Source: Clostridia bacterium
GTDB taxonomy: Bacteria; Bacillota; Clostridia; Oscillospirales; CAG-382
Length of the DNA stretch: 46,042 nucleotides
Assembly (NCBI GenBank): GCA_017521025.1
Contig: JAFXEB010000007.1
Span: 1 to 46,042 of the forward strand
Direction: 5' to 3'
The notes beneath the pieces were generated by a model. It saw only the letters and a program-made list of their open reading frames with translations. It had not been told where the DNA came from and searched no databases. Both the position numbers and the translations under genes were made by a program. Of the stretch, positions 1-7,068 are shown piece by piece (the first letter of the stretch is position 1; every line of letters starts with the position of its first letter).

Positions 1-2
1 GA

Positions 3-323
3 GAAATAGACGAGGCTCTCCCGCTGAAAGAGGAACGCTTGGAAAAACTGAAATCGTCGTCTGCCAACGTAGACGCTTTCATTGAGAAAGCAAAACGGTA
101 TAAAACCATTGACAAATTAACACCCGAAATCGTGCGCCTGTTTATCGCAAGGATCGAGATCGGAGAACGCACCGTGAAATACTCACGGCACTCCGCTCAA
201 AAAATCCGTATCATTTACCGTGACATCGGTGAATGGGATTACGACGATGCGGCTGAAGCCGAACAGCAACAGCTGCAGATCGTAGCAGTGTCCGTGGCAC
301 AACCGAAACTGCTCCCTGCATAA
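3..323 (+). CDS. Large serine recombinase, C-terminal end (DUF4368), partial
   Basis: The reading frame is open from the window edge, so this is the tail of a longer gene. The visible part is a charged helical stretch followed by the motifs KTIDKLTPEIVRLFIARIEI and IIYRDIGEWDYDD, which match the DUF4368 domain at the end of large serine recombinases of the TnpX/TndX kind. Such enzymes excise and integrate conjugative or mobilisable elements through a catalytic serine in the N-terminal domain, which is outside the window. In several elements of this family the recombinase gene lies at one extremity, and here the next recognisable sequence is a broken host-type gene (cotH), which fits the end of an element close by. 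The family call is from pattern recognition of the tail only. Confidence 0.8.
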   Translation, partial: EIDEALPLKEERLEKLKSSSANVDAFIEKAKRYKTIDKLTPEIVRLFIARIEIGERTVKYSRHSAQKIRIIYRDIGEWDYDDAAEAEQQQLQIVAVSVAQPKLLPA

Positions 324-346
324 ACACTGCACAAGGCGGGATAAAC

Positions 347-386
347 GCAGTAAAGTCGGATGACAAACGCCATCCGCCTTTACTGC
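347..386 (+). terminator. Strong hairpin after the recombinase gene
   Basis: GCAGTAAAG and CTTTACTGC form the outer stem, and CGGATG/CATCCG the inner stem, starting 24 bp after the recombinase stop. There is no clear T tract after it, so it may act as a processing or insulating hairpin, or be part of the element end, rather than as a classical terminator. Confidence 0.5.
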
Positions 387-424
387 ACCTACATACTGTC
401 AGTAAATGTCCCTATGAACACTAA

Positions 425-1018
425 CAGAAGGCTCTGTGGGACTACATAAACAGCCACGATATGTCCAAAACCGAAAGCTATGAATATCTGGCAGAACGCA
501 TTGACGTTATCAGCCTCATAGATTGGTACTGCTGCCGCTTTTATATGGGCGACAGAGATCTGGCGAATATAAGAAGATTCCGTACCTCGGAGGGTGACGG
601 CAAATGGCATTGGATGTGGTATGACCTTGACTGGGCGTTTTACCACACAACCGATGTTCCTTTGGATAGTATTCTTTCCCATGAGCATGGTGACACACCC
701 ATTATCAATGCTTTGCTTGAAAGTACCGAGGGGAAAGATGCGTTTTTGAAACGCTATGCAGAGCTGATGAACACCATTCTGAATGACGAATATTTCGGTG
801 GGGTTCTGGATAAGCTGGTTGCAGCTATCGAATCGGAAATACCTAATGACCGAATGCGTTGGGGCACTACGGTTGCCACTTGGGAAAGGGCGATAAGACG
901 GGTGCGCAAATATACCGAAAACGGTAAACGTACCGAATGGGTGCTGGAAGAGCTGAAGAGCTATTTCGGCCTTTCTGACAAAGAAATGACCGCCTATTTC
1001 GGCGAGCTTTATCGGTAA
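425..1018 (+). pseudogene. CotH-family kinase, 5'-truncated C-terminal fragment
   Basis: The open frame gives a CotH-like C-terminal half with the motifs LIDWYCCRFYMGDRD, then KWHWMWYDLDWAFY, where the DLDW segment corresponds to the metal-binding aspartate region of CotH secreted/spore-coat kinases. The similarity continues upstream of the first ATG (461) through codons reading ALWDYINSHD, back to a stop at 422-424, so the fragment did not originally begin at 461. No ribosome site precedes 461. Full CotH proteins are about 350-600 residues with an N-terminal lobe that is missing here. The head was probably lost or separated when the recombinase-bearing element inserted just upstream. The kinase is presumably non-functional as it stands. 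Confidence 0.75.
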
Positions 1019-1064
1019 AGAAAACAGATGATTTAATATATATATAGATTTGAGGTGAATGATT

Positions 1065-1391
1065 ATGGTGTTCAAGAAAACAAGCTCATGGAAAGCCTGC
1101 TATGATGAAGAAAACGACCGCTACACCGCAGAGACAGGGGGCGGTATGGCATATGACCTATACGAGATCACAAAGGATATCTTTGACCAACTTAACCCAA
1201 AAATCCCAAATCGTGAAGCGATAAATCTGATTAGCCAAGGTAGACATCTTTATATGTCTGTCAACGATCGTTGCGGGCCGCCTTATCATATCGTATTTGA
1301 CCGGAATTACCGAGAGCTTTGTCCGTGGGCGTCGATCGTTGTTGCAGAAGACTCAAAGGGCGCCCGGTTCGATGGCGATCCTCTTGCGTGA
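1065..1391 (+). CDS. Hypothetical protein, 108 aa
   Basis: No family is recognised. The start at 1065 is chosen because GAGGTG at 1052-1057 lies 7 bases before it; an ATG at 1059 is too close to that site. The protein is soluble and of mixed charge, with two motifs that look conserved in style: TAETGGGMAYDLYEITKDIF near the N terminus and DRCGPPYHIVFD in the middle. There are no membrane segments or signal peptide. The last 20 residues (after CPWAS) look less ordered and might reflect a frameshift, since a coding-like tail in another frame follows within 40 bp. The gene lies between the cotH fragment and a DUF1292 gene on the same strand. Confidence 0.6.
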   Translation: MVFKKTSSWKACYDEENDRYTAETGGGMAYDLYEITKDIFDQLNPKIPNREAINLISQGRHLYMSVNDRCGPPYHIVFDRNYRELCPWASIVVAEDSKGARFDGDPLA

Positions 1392-1426
1392 CTGCATTTT
1401 GACCGCAATCTGATATACTGCGTGAA

Positions 1427-1519
1427 ATGGTGGGTGTAAGTGAGGCAAAGAGCGACGCATTTGGGGTCTTGAAATGTATCAAAGGCAGCAGGCGAGAACA
1501 AGCCTTGCTTGAGCTATAA
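1427..1519 (+). pseudogene. Short coding-like tail, 30 aa, probable gene remnant
   Basis: A frame ending in SRREQALLEL and a TAA at 1517-1519 has protein-like composition, but it has no ribosome site before its only ATG, and an in-frame TGA lies about 20 bp upstream. It sits in a different frame from the preceding 108-aa gene. It may be the displaced end of that gene after an indel, or the tail of an unrelated lost gene. The evidence is compositional only. Confidence 0.25.
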
Positions 1520-1552
1520 AAAACGCAAAAACGATAAACGGAGGAATAAAAA

Positions 1553-1834
1553 ATGAAACAAGAAGACATGAAGTTTAACATTATTAATGACGAGGGGAAA
1601 GAAGTGGAGTGCGAGGTGCTTTTCACCTTCGAAAGTAAAGAAACCGGTAAAAACTACATAGTTTATACCGACAACTCTCTTGACGAGGACGGAAACACCA
1701 AAGTGTTTGCATCAATTTATGATCCGGATTTTGATGTATCCAAGCTCCTTCCTGTTGAAACGGAGGAAGAATGGGCGATTATTGAGGACCTTTTTGAGGA
1801 ACTGCAAAAAGAAGCTTCAAGTGAAGACGAATAG
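1553..1834 (+). CDS. DUF1292 family protein, 93 aa
   Basis: A small acidic protein of the DUF1292 (YrzB-like) family, widespread in Firmicutes and of unknown function. The typical features are a short beta-rich core with the segment CEVLFTFESKETGKNYIVYT, then SIYDPD, and an acidic C-terminal helix with EEWAIIEDLFEEL. Length is normal for the family. A GGAGGA ribosome site stands 7 bases before the ATG, and a rho-independent terminator follows 23 bp after the stop. In other Firmicutes these genes often sit beside a RuvX-like nuclease gene and alaS; here the neighbours are different, so the gene appears displaced from that context. Confidence 0.85.
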   Translation: MKQEDMKFNIINDEGKEVECEVLFTFESKETGKNYIVYTDNSLDEDGNTKVFASIYDPDFDVSKLLPVETEEEWAIIEDLFEELQKEASSEDE

Positions 1835-1857
1835 AGCCTGAACGTTGAAACGAAGAT

Positions 1858-1898
1858 AAGCCTCCTGCAATATTTATTTGCGGGAGGCTTTACTTTAT
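1858..1898 (+). terminator. Rho-independent terminator after DUF1292 gene
   Basis: AAGCCTCCTGCAA pairs with TTGCGGGAGGCTT with one mismatch around an A/T-rich loop, followed by TTTACTTTATGTTTTTTT. It closes the small gene group at the left of the window. Confidence 0.8.
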
Positions 1899-1983
1899 GT
1901 TTTTTTGACGGTTTTGCCCATTATGCAGACGCTCTGCAAGCAGTAGAAAACAGCCAAGCACCCTTGACCGTAAATAAAAAACC

Positions 1984-2006
1984 AATCTCTTATATAGGTA
2001 TGGAAC
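1984..2006 (-). repeat. 23-bp repeat, copy 1 (inverted)
   Basis: Exact reverse complement of the two direct copies at 2346 and 2408 (begins GTTCCATACC and ends AAGAGATT when read on the minus strand). Flanking sequence is unrelated to that of the other copies, so identity stops sharply at 23 bp. Confidence 0.9.
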
Positions 2007-2293
2007 CCAAAAGACGAAAGGCAAAAAAGCGTCAGAACGGTACGGGGGCTTTGTGTTAACAGGCACCGCCCGGGCAATCAGCTTTTTGTATGACGTCGCT
2101 CTCGGGAGTAAATACTATCAGGTGTTTGAGACGTTGACAAATTGGCAGCAATGTGTCGTATTTTGGCATTTGAGTGAAAAATGTTTAGTCGATGGCACTT
2201 TTACTTGACAATAATTTTGCAAACCAACCGTTATCTTCAAGTAAAACAATGCGATTAACTAAACACAATGATGGGTTTATTAAAAAACACCAC

Positions 2294-2322
2294 TTGACAA
2301 GGCTATAAATTGTTGTTATAAT
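2294..2322 (+). promoter_or_regulatory. Consensus vegetative promoter reading into the 23-bp repeats
   Basis: TTGACA at 2294-2299, a 17-bp spacer, and TATAAT at 2317-2322: a perfect match to the sigma-A consensus. The predicted start near 2329 is about 17 bp before repeat copy 2. No open reading frame follows, so the product would be a non-coding RNA or the promoter is orphaned. Confidence 0.7.
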
Positions 2323-2345
2323 AATGATAATAACTAAATGTTGTT

Positions 2346-2368
2346 GTTCCATACCTATATAAGAGATT
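2346..2368 (+). repeat. 23-bp repeat, copy 2
   Basis: Identical to copy 3 and to the complement of copy 1. It starts about 24 bp after the -10 box of the consensus promoter. Confidence 0.9.
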
Positions 2369-2407
2369 GATACATACATGAGGTCGAGCAAGTGTGAAGG
2401 ATCATCA

Positions 2408-2430
2408 GTTCCATACCTATATAAGAGATT
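2408..2430 (+). repeat. 23-bp repeat, copy 3
   Basis: Identical to copy 2 and 62 bp downstream of it, with a unique 39-bp interval between them. It is followed by sequence able to fold into small hairpins (CAAAG/CTTTG at about 2434-2450, GTCC/GGAC, and CGGC-AAA-GCCG near 2482-2492). Confidence 0.9.
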
Positions 2431-2666
2431 TTTCAAAGAAAAAAGCTTTGTCCTTTTAATTGAACAGAGCTATAAAACGGACGGCAAAGCCGCTTAATTA
2501 TTGCGACAAAAGTGCGAAAAACACTGCAAAGGGGTTTTATGTCACGGGGTCACATTATTACCGGCAGGGCTTGCTGTTTTAGCTGTGTTTTTTCTGACCG
2601 TGCGCAAGGGGGACAAGCTTTTTTTGCGAGGTTTTGTAAGGTTGTATACGCAAGAACAAACAAGAT

Positions 2667-2713
2667 AAAAGTGCCCACGCTAAGGCTTTTGGACTTGCGT
2701 GGGCGCTTTTGTA
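2667..2713. terminator. Bidirectional hairpin terminator
   Basis: GTGCCCACGC at 2671-2680 pairs with GCGTGGGCGC at 2697-2706. It is flanked by AAAA on the left and TTTT on the right, so it can end transcripts from either side: the hydrophobic plus-strand scrap ending at 2668 and the minus-strand remnant ending at 2724. Confidence 0.7.
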
Positions 2714-2723
2714 TTACGGAGCT

Positions 2724-2900
2724 TTACAGCTTAGTCCTTTCAGGCAGGTCGAAGACTACGGGGACATAGGTCTCTATAGTCTCGCCCGCAACGCTCTTTG
2801 CAGGGGCGTAGCAACCGTTGAGCCATTTTTCGTTCTCAAGGCCGTTAACAGATTCAATGCTACTGTCTATGCTATCGTGGGTGACCTGCGGGGGAATAGA
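2724..2900 (-). pseudogene. C-terminal remnant of a lost gene
   Basis: On the minus strand a frame ending at TAA (2726-2724) reads like real protein, including ENEKWLNGCYAPAKSVAGET and VPVVFDLPERTKL, and is followed by a good terminator. The frame is open back to 2960 but runs into the terminator of the next gene and has no start codon, so only a tail remains. The original product is not recognised. Confidence 0.4.
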
Positions 2901-2911
2901 TAAGATAAGAC

Positions 2912-2964
2912 AACAAAAAAGGCACCCCGAGCAAGCATTTTTAATGCGCCCGAGGTGCCTTTAT
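2912..2964 (-). terminator. Terminator of the CxxC-repeat dockerin gene
   Basis: On the minus strand AAAGGCACC pairs with GGTGCCTTT around an inner GCAT/ATGC stem, followed by a run of six T. It starts 20 bp after the stop of the gene at 2984-6781. Confidence 0.85.
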
Positions 2965-2983
2965 TACATTATGTGAATGTTAC

Positions 2984-5900
2984 TTAGTTAGCATTGAAGC
3001 CTTCTATCAGATCTGCATCGTATCTTAATATCATAGCAGCATCAAGGCTACTTACTTTGCCGTCGCCCGTGACATCGCTTGCCGCAAGCTGCTGCTCGGT
3101 AAGCTCTTGGAGATCGGCGTCATAACGCAGCACGAATGCGGCATCAAGGCTGCTTACCTTGCCATCGCCGTTAACGTCGCCCTGACAGGGAGCGATCGTC
3201 ATCAAGGTGAACACGGTGCCGCAGTAGTCACCTATGCCCTCGACCGCAAGGCAATATACTCTGTCACTTTCAAACTTGGCGGGGGCAAGGTATACGATAT
3301 AGTCCTCACCCTCAACAAGGATATTGTCTTCGTCATCTATAACGGGTATATCGGATATGAAAAGCTTGCCGTCAAGGGCTGTTACGCAATCCTGGAAGAA
3401 GGAAACCCAAAGGTTCTTAAGCTGTATCTTATCATCGTTATCAGCCTTTAGCGTGCCGCGTCCGATCTCCCCGCCGCTTCTATCTGCCAGCACGAAGTAG
3501 CCGTTTTCCGTATCAACCGTGGTGTAGCCGGTAAAGGCGTCGCCCATTACTATCCCGACTGCCTCCACTGCATAATCAAAGTAGCCCGCCTCGAAGATGA
3601 AGGTACCGCCGTTTATGCAAACTACGTCGTATACGGAGCTGATGCATTCGTCATTGGTGTAAAGCTCAAAGTATCCGCCGTTTATCGTAAGCGAACCGTC
3701 AGAGTTTATGCCGTTATCGTCGTGAGTAACGATATAGAAGTCACCGCCGTTTATAATCACGTTGCCGCTTGTGTCTATGCCGTAGTCCTCGGCGTCGATA
3801 TAGAAGAGGCCGTCATCGATCACAATGTTACCGCCTGCGTCGATACCGTCATCCTCGGCATAGATGTAGTAGTAGCCACTGTTTATGGTAAGGTTACCGC
3901 CTGCCTCAAAACCGTTATCAGTGGCATACATTGCGAGCACGCTTACATCAACAGTCAAGTCATAGGTTGTGTCTATGCCGTCAAAGCCACCGTCGGCAAA
4001 TACCACGAGGCTACCGTCACCCGTCAGGTCAAGTGTGCCGTCCAAAACAAAGATGCAGTCGCCGTCTATGCAAAGCAGGGAGTTTACACCCTCTACCCTT
4101 ATCTCAAGGTCCATCTCGGTATATACAAGGCTTGGTGAGATGCGTTCATCGGTGTTTTCGCCTGAGTACGCAAAGTTATGAAGAACGAGGATCTCATCGT
4201 AAAGATAAGCATAGCCTACGGAGGGCTTGGAGGTGACCAGATCACCGTCCACGGTAAGGTAGTCCCCGTCACTCAGCCACGTGTCACCTATGCACACGCC
4301 GTTAAGTCTTTCTCGTCCGCAAACGCATACGCCGTTTTCATCGTATTCGTGCTGATAATAGTTCACTTGTATGCCGCAAAGAGTGCATACGGTGCAATGC
4401 TCGGCATTTGTATATTCATATCCACCCTCTACGTGCTCGTGCTGAAAATATCCGCAAGCGCAAACGCCGTCACCATCGTAAATGTGCTCTTCGACCACTT
4501 GTAAGCCGCAGACCACACAGAGACCGTAGTGGGCATAATCATCGTAGTCCCATTCATTGACAACGCAATCATGCTCTGTATAGCCGCAAACACATTCGCC
4601 GTTTTCGTCATAGCTGTGGTTGTCGTAAATGTATCCTTTGCAAATATCACAATATCCGCTATGATAGTTGACTTCTATGCTCCATTCGCTTGCGACGCAT
4701 TCGTGCATCAAATAACCGCAAACGCAAATCTCGCCCTCCGCCGCAGTATGTTCTGTTTCAAAGAAATCACCGCACAAGGTGCAATCACCCCAGTGGTGCG
4801 TATTATTGTATTCCCACGTATCAGAGATACAGGTGTGAACAAAGAAGCCGCAAACGCAGACGCCGTCCTCATCTAAAGCGTGGGGGGCATTGAAAGGATC
4901 GCCGCATTGCACGCAAAGACCCCAGTGACTACTGTCATCATAATCCCATGTATTTGCGATTGCGACACAAGTATGTAGCAAGTAACCGCAAACGATGCAT
5001 ACGTTCTCGCTGTTATATTTATGCTCCCCAAAGACGTATTGTTGGCAATCGGGGCAATCACCCCAATGATGGGTTTTGTCCTTTGAAAACGAACTGCCGT
5101 TATGTACGTGGGTAAAACCGCAAACGCAGAGTCCGTCAGCATCAAAGCTATGCTCTCCGTCAAGCTGCTCACCGCACAATTCGCAGGTAGCGGTATGATG
5201 GGCGTCATCATAGTCATAATCGATGTAGGAGTGTGCTATGCTACCGTCATCATTAGTAAGCACTACCCTTACGTCGAAGCTGCCGAACACGTAATCACTC
5301 AAATAGGTTGCCTCAAACAAGTAGGAGGTGCCCGCAGTCATAGGATATCTTGCGTCAAAATTGCGGTTATCGCCTGAATCGTCATCGCTCATAAGCTCAT
5401 CGCCGTCAAGCGTGAGGATATAGCCTTTCACATCCTGGTCATCCGCCATAGAAAAGAACGAGTAGATACCGTCCTCCTCGGGGGTGAACAAGAAGCTCTT
5501 ACGGCATTTGCATGAAAGGGTAACGTTTTTGGTCTCGCCCCTCTTTATTGTTTCATATCCACCAACGGTAAAGGTACAGCTTGCGCTGAAGCCGCTTTCG
5601 GTAAGGGCGGTGACGGTTGCGCTACCCTCTCCCACAAGGCTGACCAAGCCGCCGGTAACGGTTGCGACTGCATCGTTGTCAGAGCTCCAGGTCACCTCCT
5701 CGGGGCTCTCGTTTAGCGCATTTTTAATAACGTCAAGCTGCAAGTCCTCGCCTTTGTAGCCGTTATAGCTTTCTCTGTCGAGTCTGATACCGGTAGGCTC
5801 TGCTTTCTTGCTTATGCACACATCAACAGATTTGTTTTTTCCTTCTAAAAGGACCGTTAAGAAGTAGGTAGCGTCTTTCTCAAGCAAGCAGCTTATATAA

Positions 5901-6781
5901 ACGTCTTCGCCGGGATCGGCGTAGTCTGTGGACATTTGCATATACTCTTCATCATACAAATATATGATCGTATGGGTGTCGATGTTGCTCACGTTGTAAA
6001 ACGCATATATGTTCGTTTCGGTAGGGATAAAGCGGTAGGAGCAGGTGTAGTAATCTTCGTTTGACGCCTTTGTTACCGTATCAAAGGCTATATCCTCGGC
6101 ATCTATTACCGTGATCTCACGGGTGAGAGTAAAGCCAAGAGAAGACGTGAGAGTAAGGGTGGTGGTACCGGGGGACTTGAAAACAGCCAGCGCATGGTTA
6201 CTGCCCACACCAACGATTTCTGCCATCTCAGGGTTGCTTATTTCCCAGCTAAGCTCACCACAATATGTATCCGCAGGGGTCGATATACAGTTCACAGACT
6301 GAAAAGCACCCACACGGTCGGTAATAATATCATCCTCACCAAAGCTTATGGATGTAGCAGTTACGGTCTTTGAGACCTTGACGGTAAAACTCCCTTCCAT
6401 CGTCTGGTTATAAAGCCTCGCTTTAAGCAGATAGGTCGTGCCCGCAGTCAACTCAGCAGTTATGCTGAAGTTATTGCCGTCCACATACCTACTATCGTCA
6501 TTCTCGCCGATCAGATCACCCTCCGCAGACAGAATATAGCCGTAGGTGTCATTGTCGCTCAAAGAATAAAAGCTGTAAAGACCGGTCTCCGCAGGGACGA
6601 AGGAGAAAACAGTCTCAGTTTTATCGACGCCGTTAAGCTCTACCTGCGCCTCCTCATCCAGAGCTATAGGCATATACTCCTCGCCTAAAGCAAACACCGC
6701 TACAGGCACGGTTGTCAACAGCATTACTGCCAACAAAAGCAGGCTTACAATGCGGTTTGCTTGTCCTGATATTTTTTTCAT
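2984..6781 (-). CDS. Secreted dockerin protein with PPC-like, Ig-like, CxxC/His-repeat and beta-helix-like regions
   Basis: A 1265-aa exported protein with a signal peptide at residues 1-32. Three PPC-like beta-sandwich units (about 39-136, 229-324, 409-510) share the pattern FxPxExGxYSFYS. A Big_2-type Ig domain lies at about 325-406. Seven Cys/His repeats of about 38-45 residues follow (525-823), each with HWGxCxxCG and GxCxCG motifs and probably metal-binding. Residues 826-1115 contain short repeats such as GGNLTINSGYYYIYAEDDGI and resemble the Cthe_2159-like right-handed beta-helix family (polysaccharide-binding). A type I dockerin at 1200-1263 has two calcium loops, DVNGDGKVSSLD and DVTGDGKVSSLD. 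The protein probably attaches to a cohesin scaffold and binds polymers. An AAGGAGG ribosome site and a consensus promoter precede it. The domain names are my recognition, not a search result. Confidence 0.85.
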   Translation of the reverse strand: MKKISGQANRIVSLLLLAVMLLTTVPVAVFALGEEYMPIALDEEAQVELNGVDKTETVFSFVPAETGLYSFYSLSDNDTYGYILSAEGDLIGENDDSRYVDGNNFSITAELTAGTTYLLKARLYNQTMEGSFTVKVSKTVTATSISFGEDDIITDRVGAFQSVNCISTPADTYCGELSWEISNPEMAEIVGVGSNHALAVFKSPGTTTLTLTSSLGFTLTREITVIDAEDIAFDTVTKASNEDYYTCSYRFIPTETNIYAFYNVSNIDTHTIIYLYDEEYMQMSTDYADPGEDVYISCLLEKDATYFLTVLLEGKNKSVDVCISKKAEPTGIRLDRESYNGYKGEDLQLDVIKNALNESPEEVTWSSDNDAVATVTGGLVSLVGEGSATVTALTESGFSASCTFTVGGYETIKRGETKNVTLSCKCRKSFLFTPEEDGIYSFFSMADDQDVKGYILTLDGDELMSDDDSGDNRNFDARYPMTAGTSYLFEATYLSDYVFGSFDVRVVLTNDDGSIAHSYIDYDYDDAHHTATCELCGEQLDGEHSFDADGLCVCGFTHVHNGSSFSKDKTHHWGDCPDCQQYVFGEHKYNSENVCIVCGYLLHTCVAIANTWDYDDSSHWGLCVQCGDPFNAPHALDEDGVCVCGFFVHTCISDTWEYNNTHHWGDCTLCGDFFETEHTAAEGEICVCGYLMHECVASEWSIEVNYHSGYCDICKGYIYDNHSYDENGECVCGYTEHDCVVNEWDYDDYAHYGLCVVCGLQVVEEHIYDGDGVCACGYFQHEHVEGGYEYTNAEHCTVCTLCGIQVNYYQHEYDENGVCVCGRERLNGVCIGDTWLSDGDYLTVDGDLVTSKPSVGYAYLYDEILVLHNFAYSGENTDERISPSLVYTEMDLEIRVEGVNSLLCIDGDCIFVLDGTLDLTGDGSLVVFADGGFDGIDTTYDLTVDVSVLAMYATDNGFEAGGNLTINSGYYYIYAEDDGIDAGGNIVIDDGLFYIDAEDYGIDTSGNVIINGGDFYIVTHDDNGINSDGSLTINGGYFELYTNDECISSVYDVVCINGGTFIFEAGYFDYAVEAVGIVMGDAFTGYTTVDTENGYFVLADRSGGEIGRGTLKADNDDKIQLKNLWVSFFQDCVTALDGKLFISDIPVIDDEDNILVEGEDYIVYLAPAKFESDRVYCLAVEGIGDYCGTVFTLMTIAPCQGDVNGDGKVSSLDAAFVLRYDADLQELTEQQLAASDVTGDGKVSSLDAAMILRYDADLIEGFNAN
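4313..5209 (-). repeat. Seven tandem CxxC/His protein repeats
   Basis: The coding segment for residues 525-823 of the dockerin protein. Each unit carries a HxxxC-x2-CG half and a GxCxCG half; the second unit has CIVCG in place of CxCG. Repeats of similar style occur in the partial gene at the right end of the window, with a different sequence. Confidence 0.8.
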
Positions 6782-6837
6782 AGTCCAATTCCTCCTTTGT
6801 TCATGGATATGTAGTCTTTAAGCGTTTTGCTAATATG

Positions 6838-6866
6838 ATTATACAAAAAAGCGATATAATTGTCAA
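6838..6866 (-). promoter_or_regulatory. Promoter of the CxxC-repeat dockerin gene
   Basis: On the minus strand TTGACA (6866-6861), a 17-bp spacer and TATAAT (6843-6838): perfect consensus. The 5' leader is about 50 nt. Confidence 0.8.
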
Positions 6867-6988
6867 TCATCATACGCTGTACACGGCAAGTTTTACAGAT
6901 AAAAGTCCAAGCGATTTTTGCATAAGGTCTTGCGCCTATATATTATCAGCTTTGGACGGAAACAAAGTGACCTATATGCACAAAAGCA

Positions 6989-7016
6989 TTGAAATTATTT
7001 ATTTTATTGATATAAT
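6989..7016 (+). promoter_or_regulatory. Promoter of the SNF2 helicase gene
   Basis: TTGAAA at 6989-6994, a 16-bp spacer and TATAAT at 7011-7016. It lies about 120 bp from the divergent dockerin-gene promoter. Confidence 0.65.
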
Positions 7017-7068
7017 ATAGGCATAAGGTATGCGAGGGGTACTCCCTTGCGGTCAGGAGGGATTTGTT

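Larger units (their letters stand above)
1899..2666. other. Gene-poor, apparently decayed region
   Basis: No gene with a start, ribosome site and convincing product is visible. The stretch holds three copies of a 23-bp repeat, one perfect promoter, and short frames that look protein-like but lack starts, for example one containing RYGGFVLTGTARAISFLYDV ending at a TGA near 2213, and a hydrophobic one (LAVLAVFFLTV) ending at TAA 2666-2668. These could be relics of inactivated genes. Two further TTGACA boxes (2134-2139, 2205-2210) lack good -10 partners. Confidence 0.5.

Noticed and set aside
389..1075. 228-aa minus-strand frame opposite the cotH fragment
   Set aside because: It is antisense to a recognisable CotH segment and has no credible product or ribosome site.
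1905..2213. Plus-strand frames reading ALQAVENSQAPLTVNKKPIS and RYGGFVLTGTARAISFLYDV
   Set aside because: The YGGF-like phrase recalled the Cas9 PAM-interacting region, but the frames are short, interrupted, lack starts and show no other Cas9 motif. Evidence is too thin for a pseudogene call.
2346..2430. CRISPR array
   Set aside because: Only two direct copies with one 39-bp interval, a 23-bp conserved unit shorter than usual, and no cas gene in the window. Kept as an unexplained repeat rather than called as CRISPR.
2512..2903. Plus-strand frames of 85 and 64 aa
   Set aside because: They cross a strong hairpin terminator, have no ribosome sites, and overlap a more protein-like minus-strand tail.
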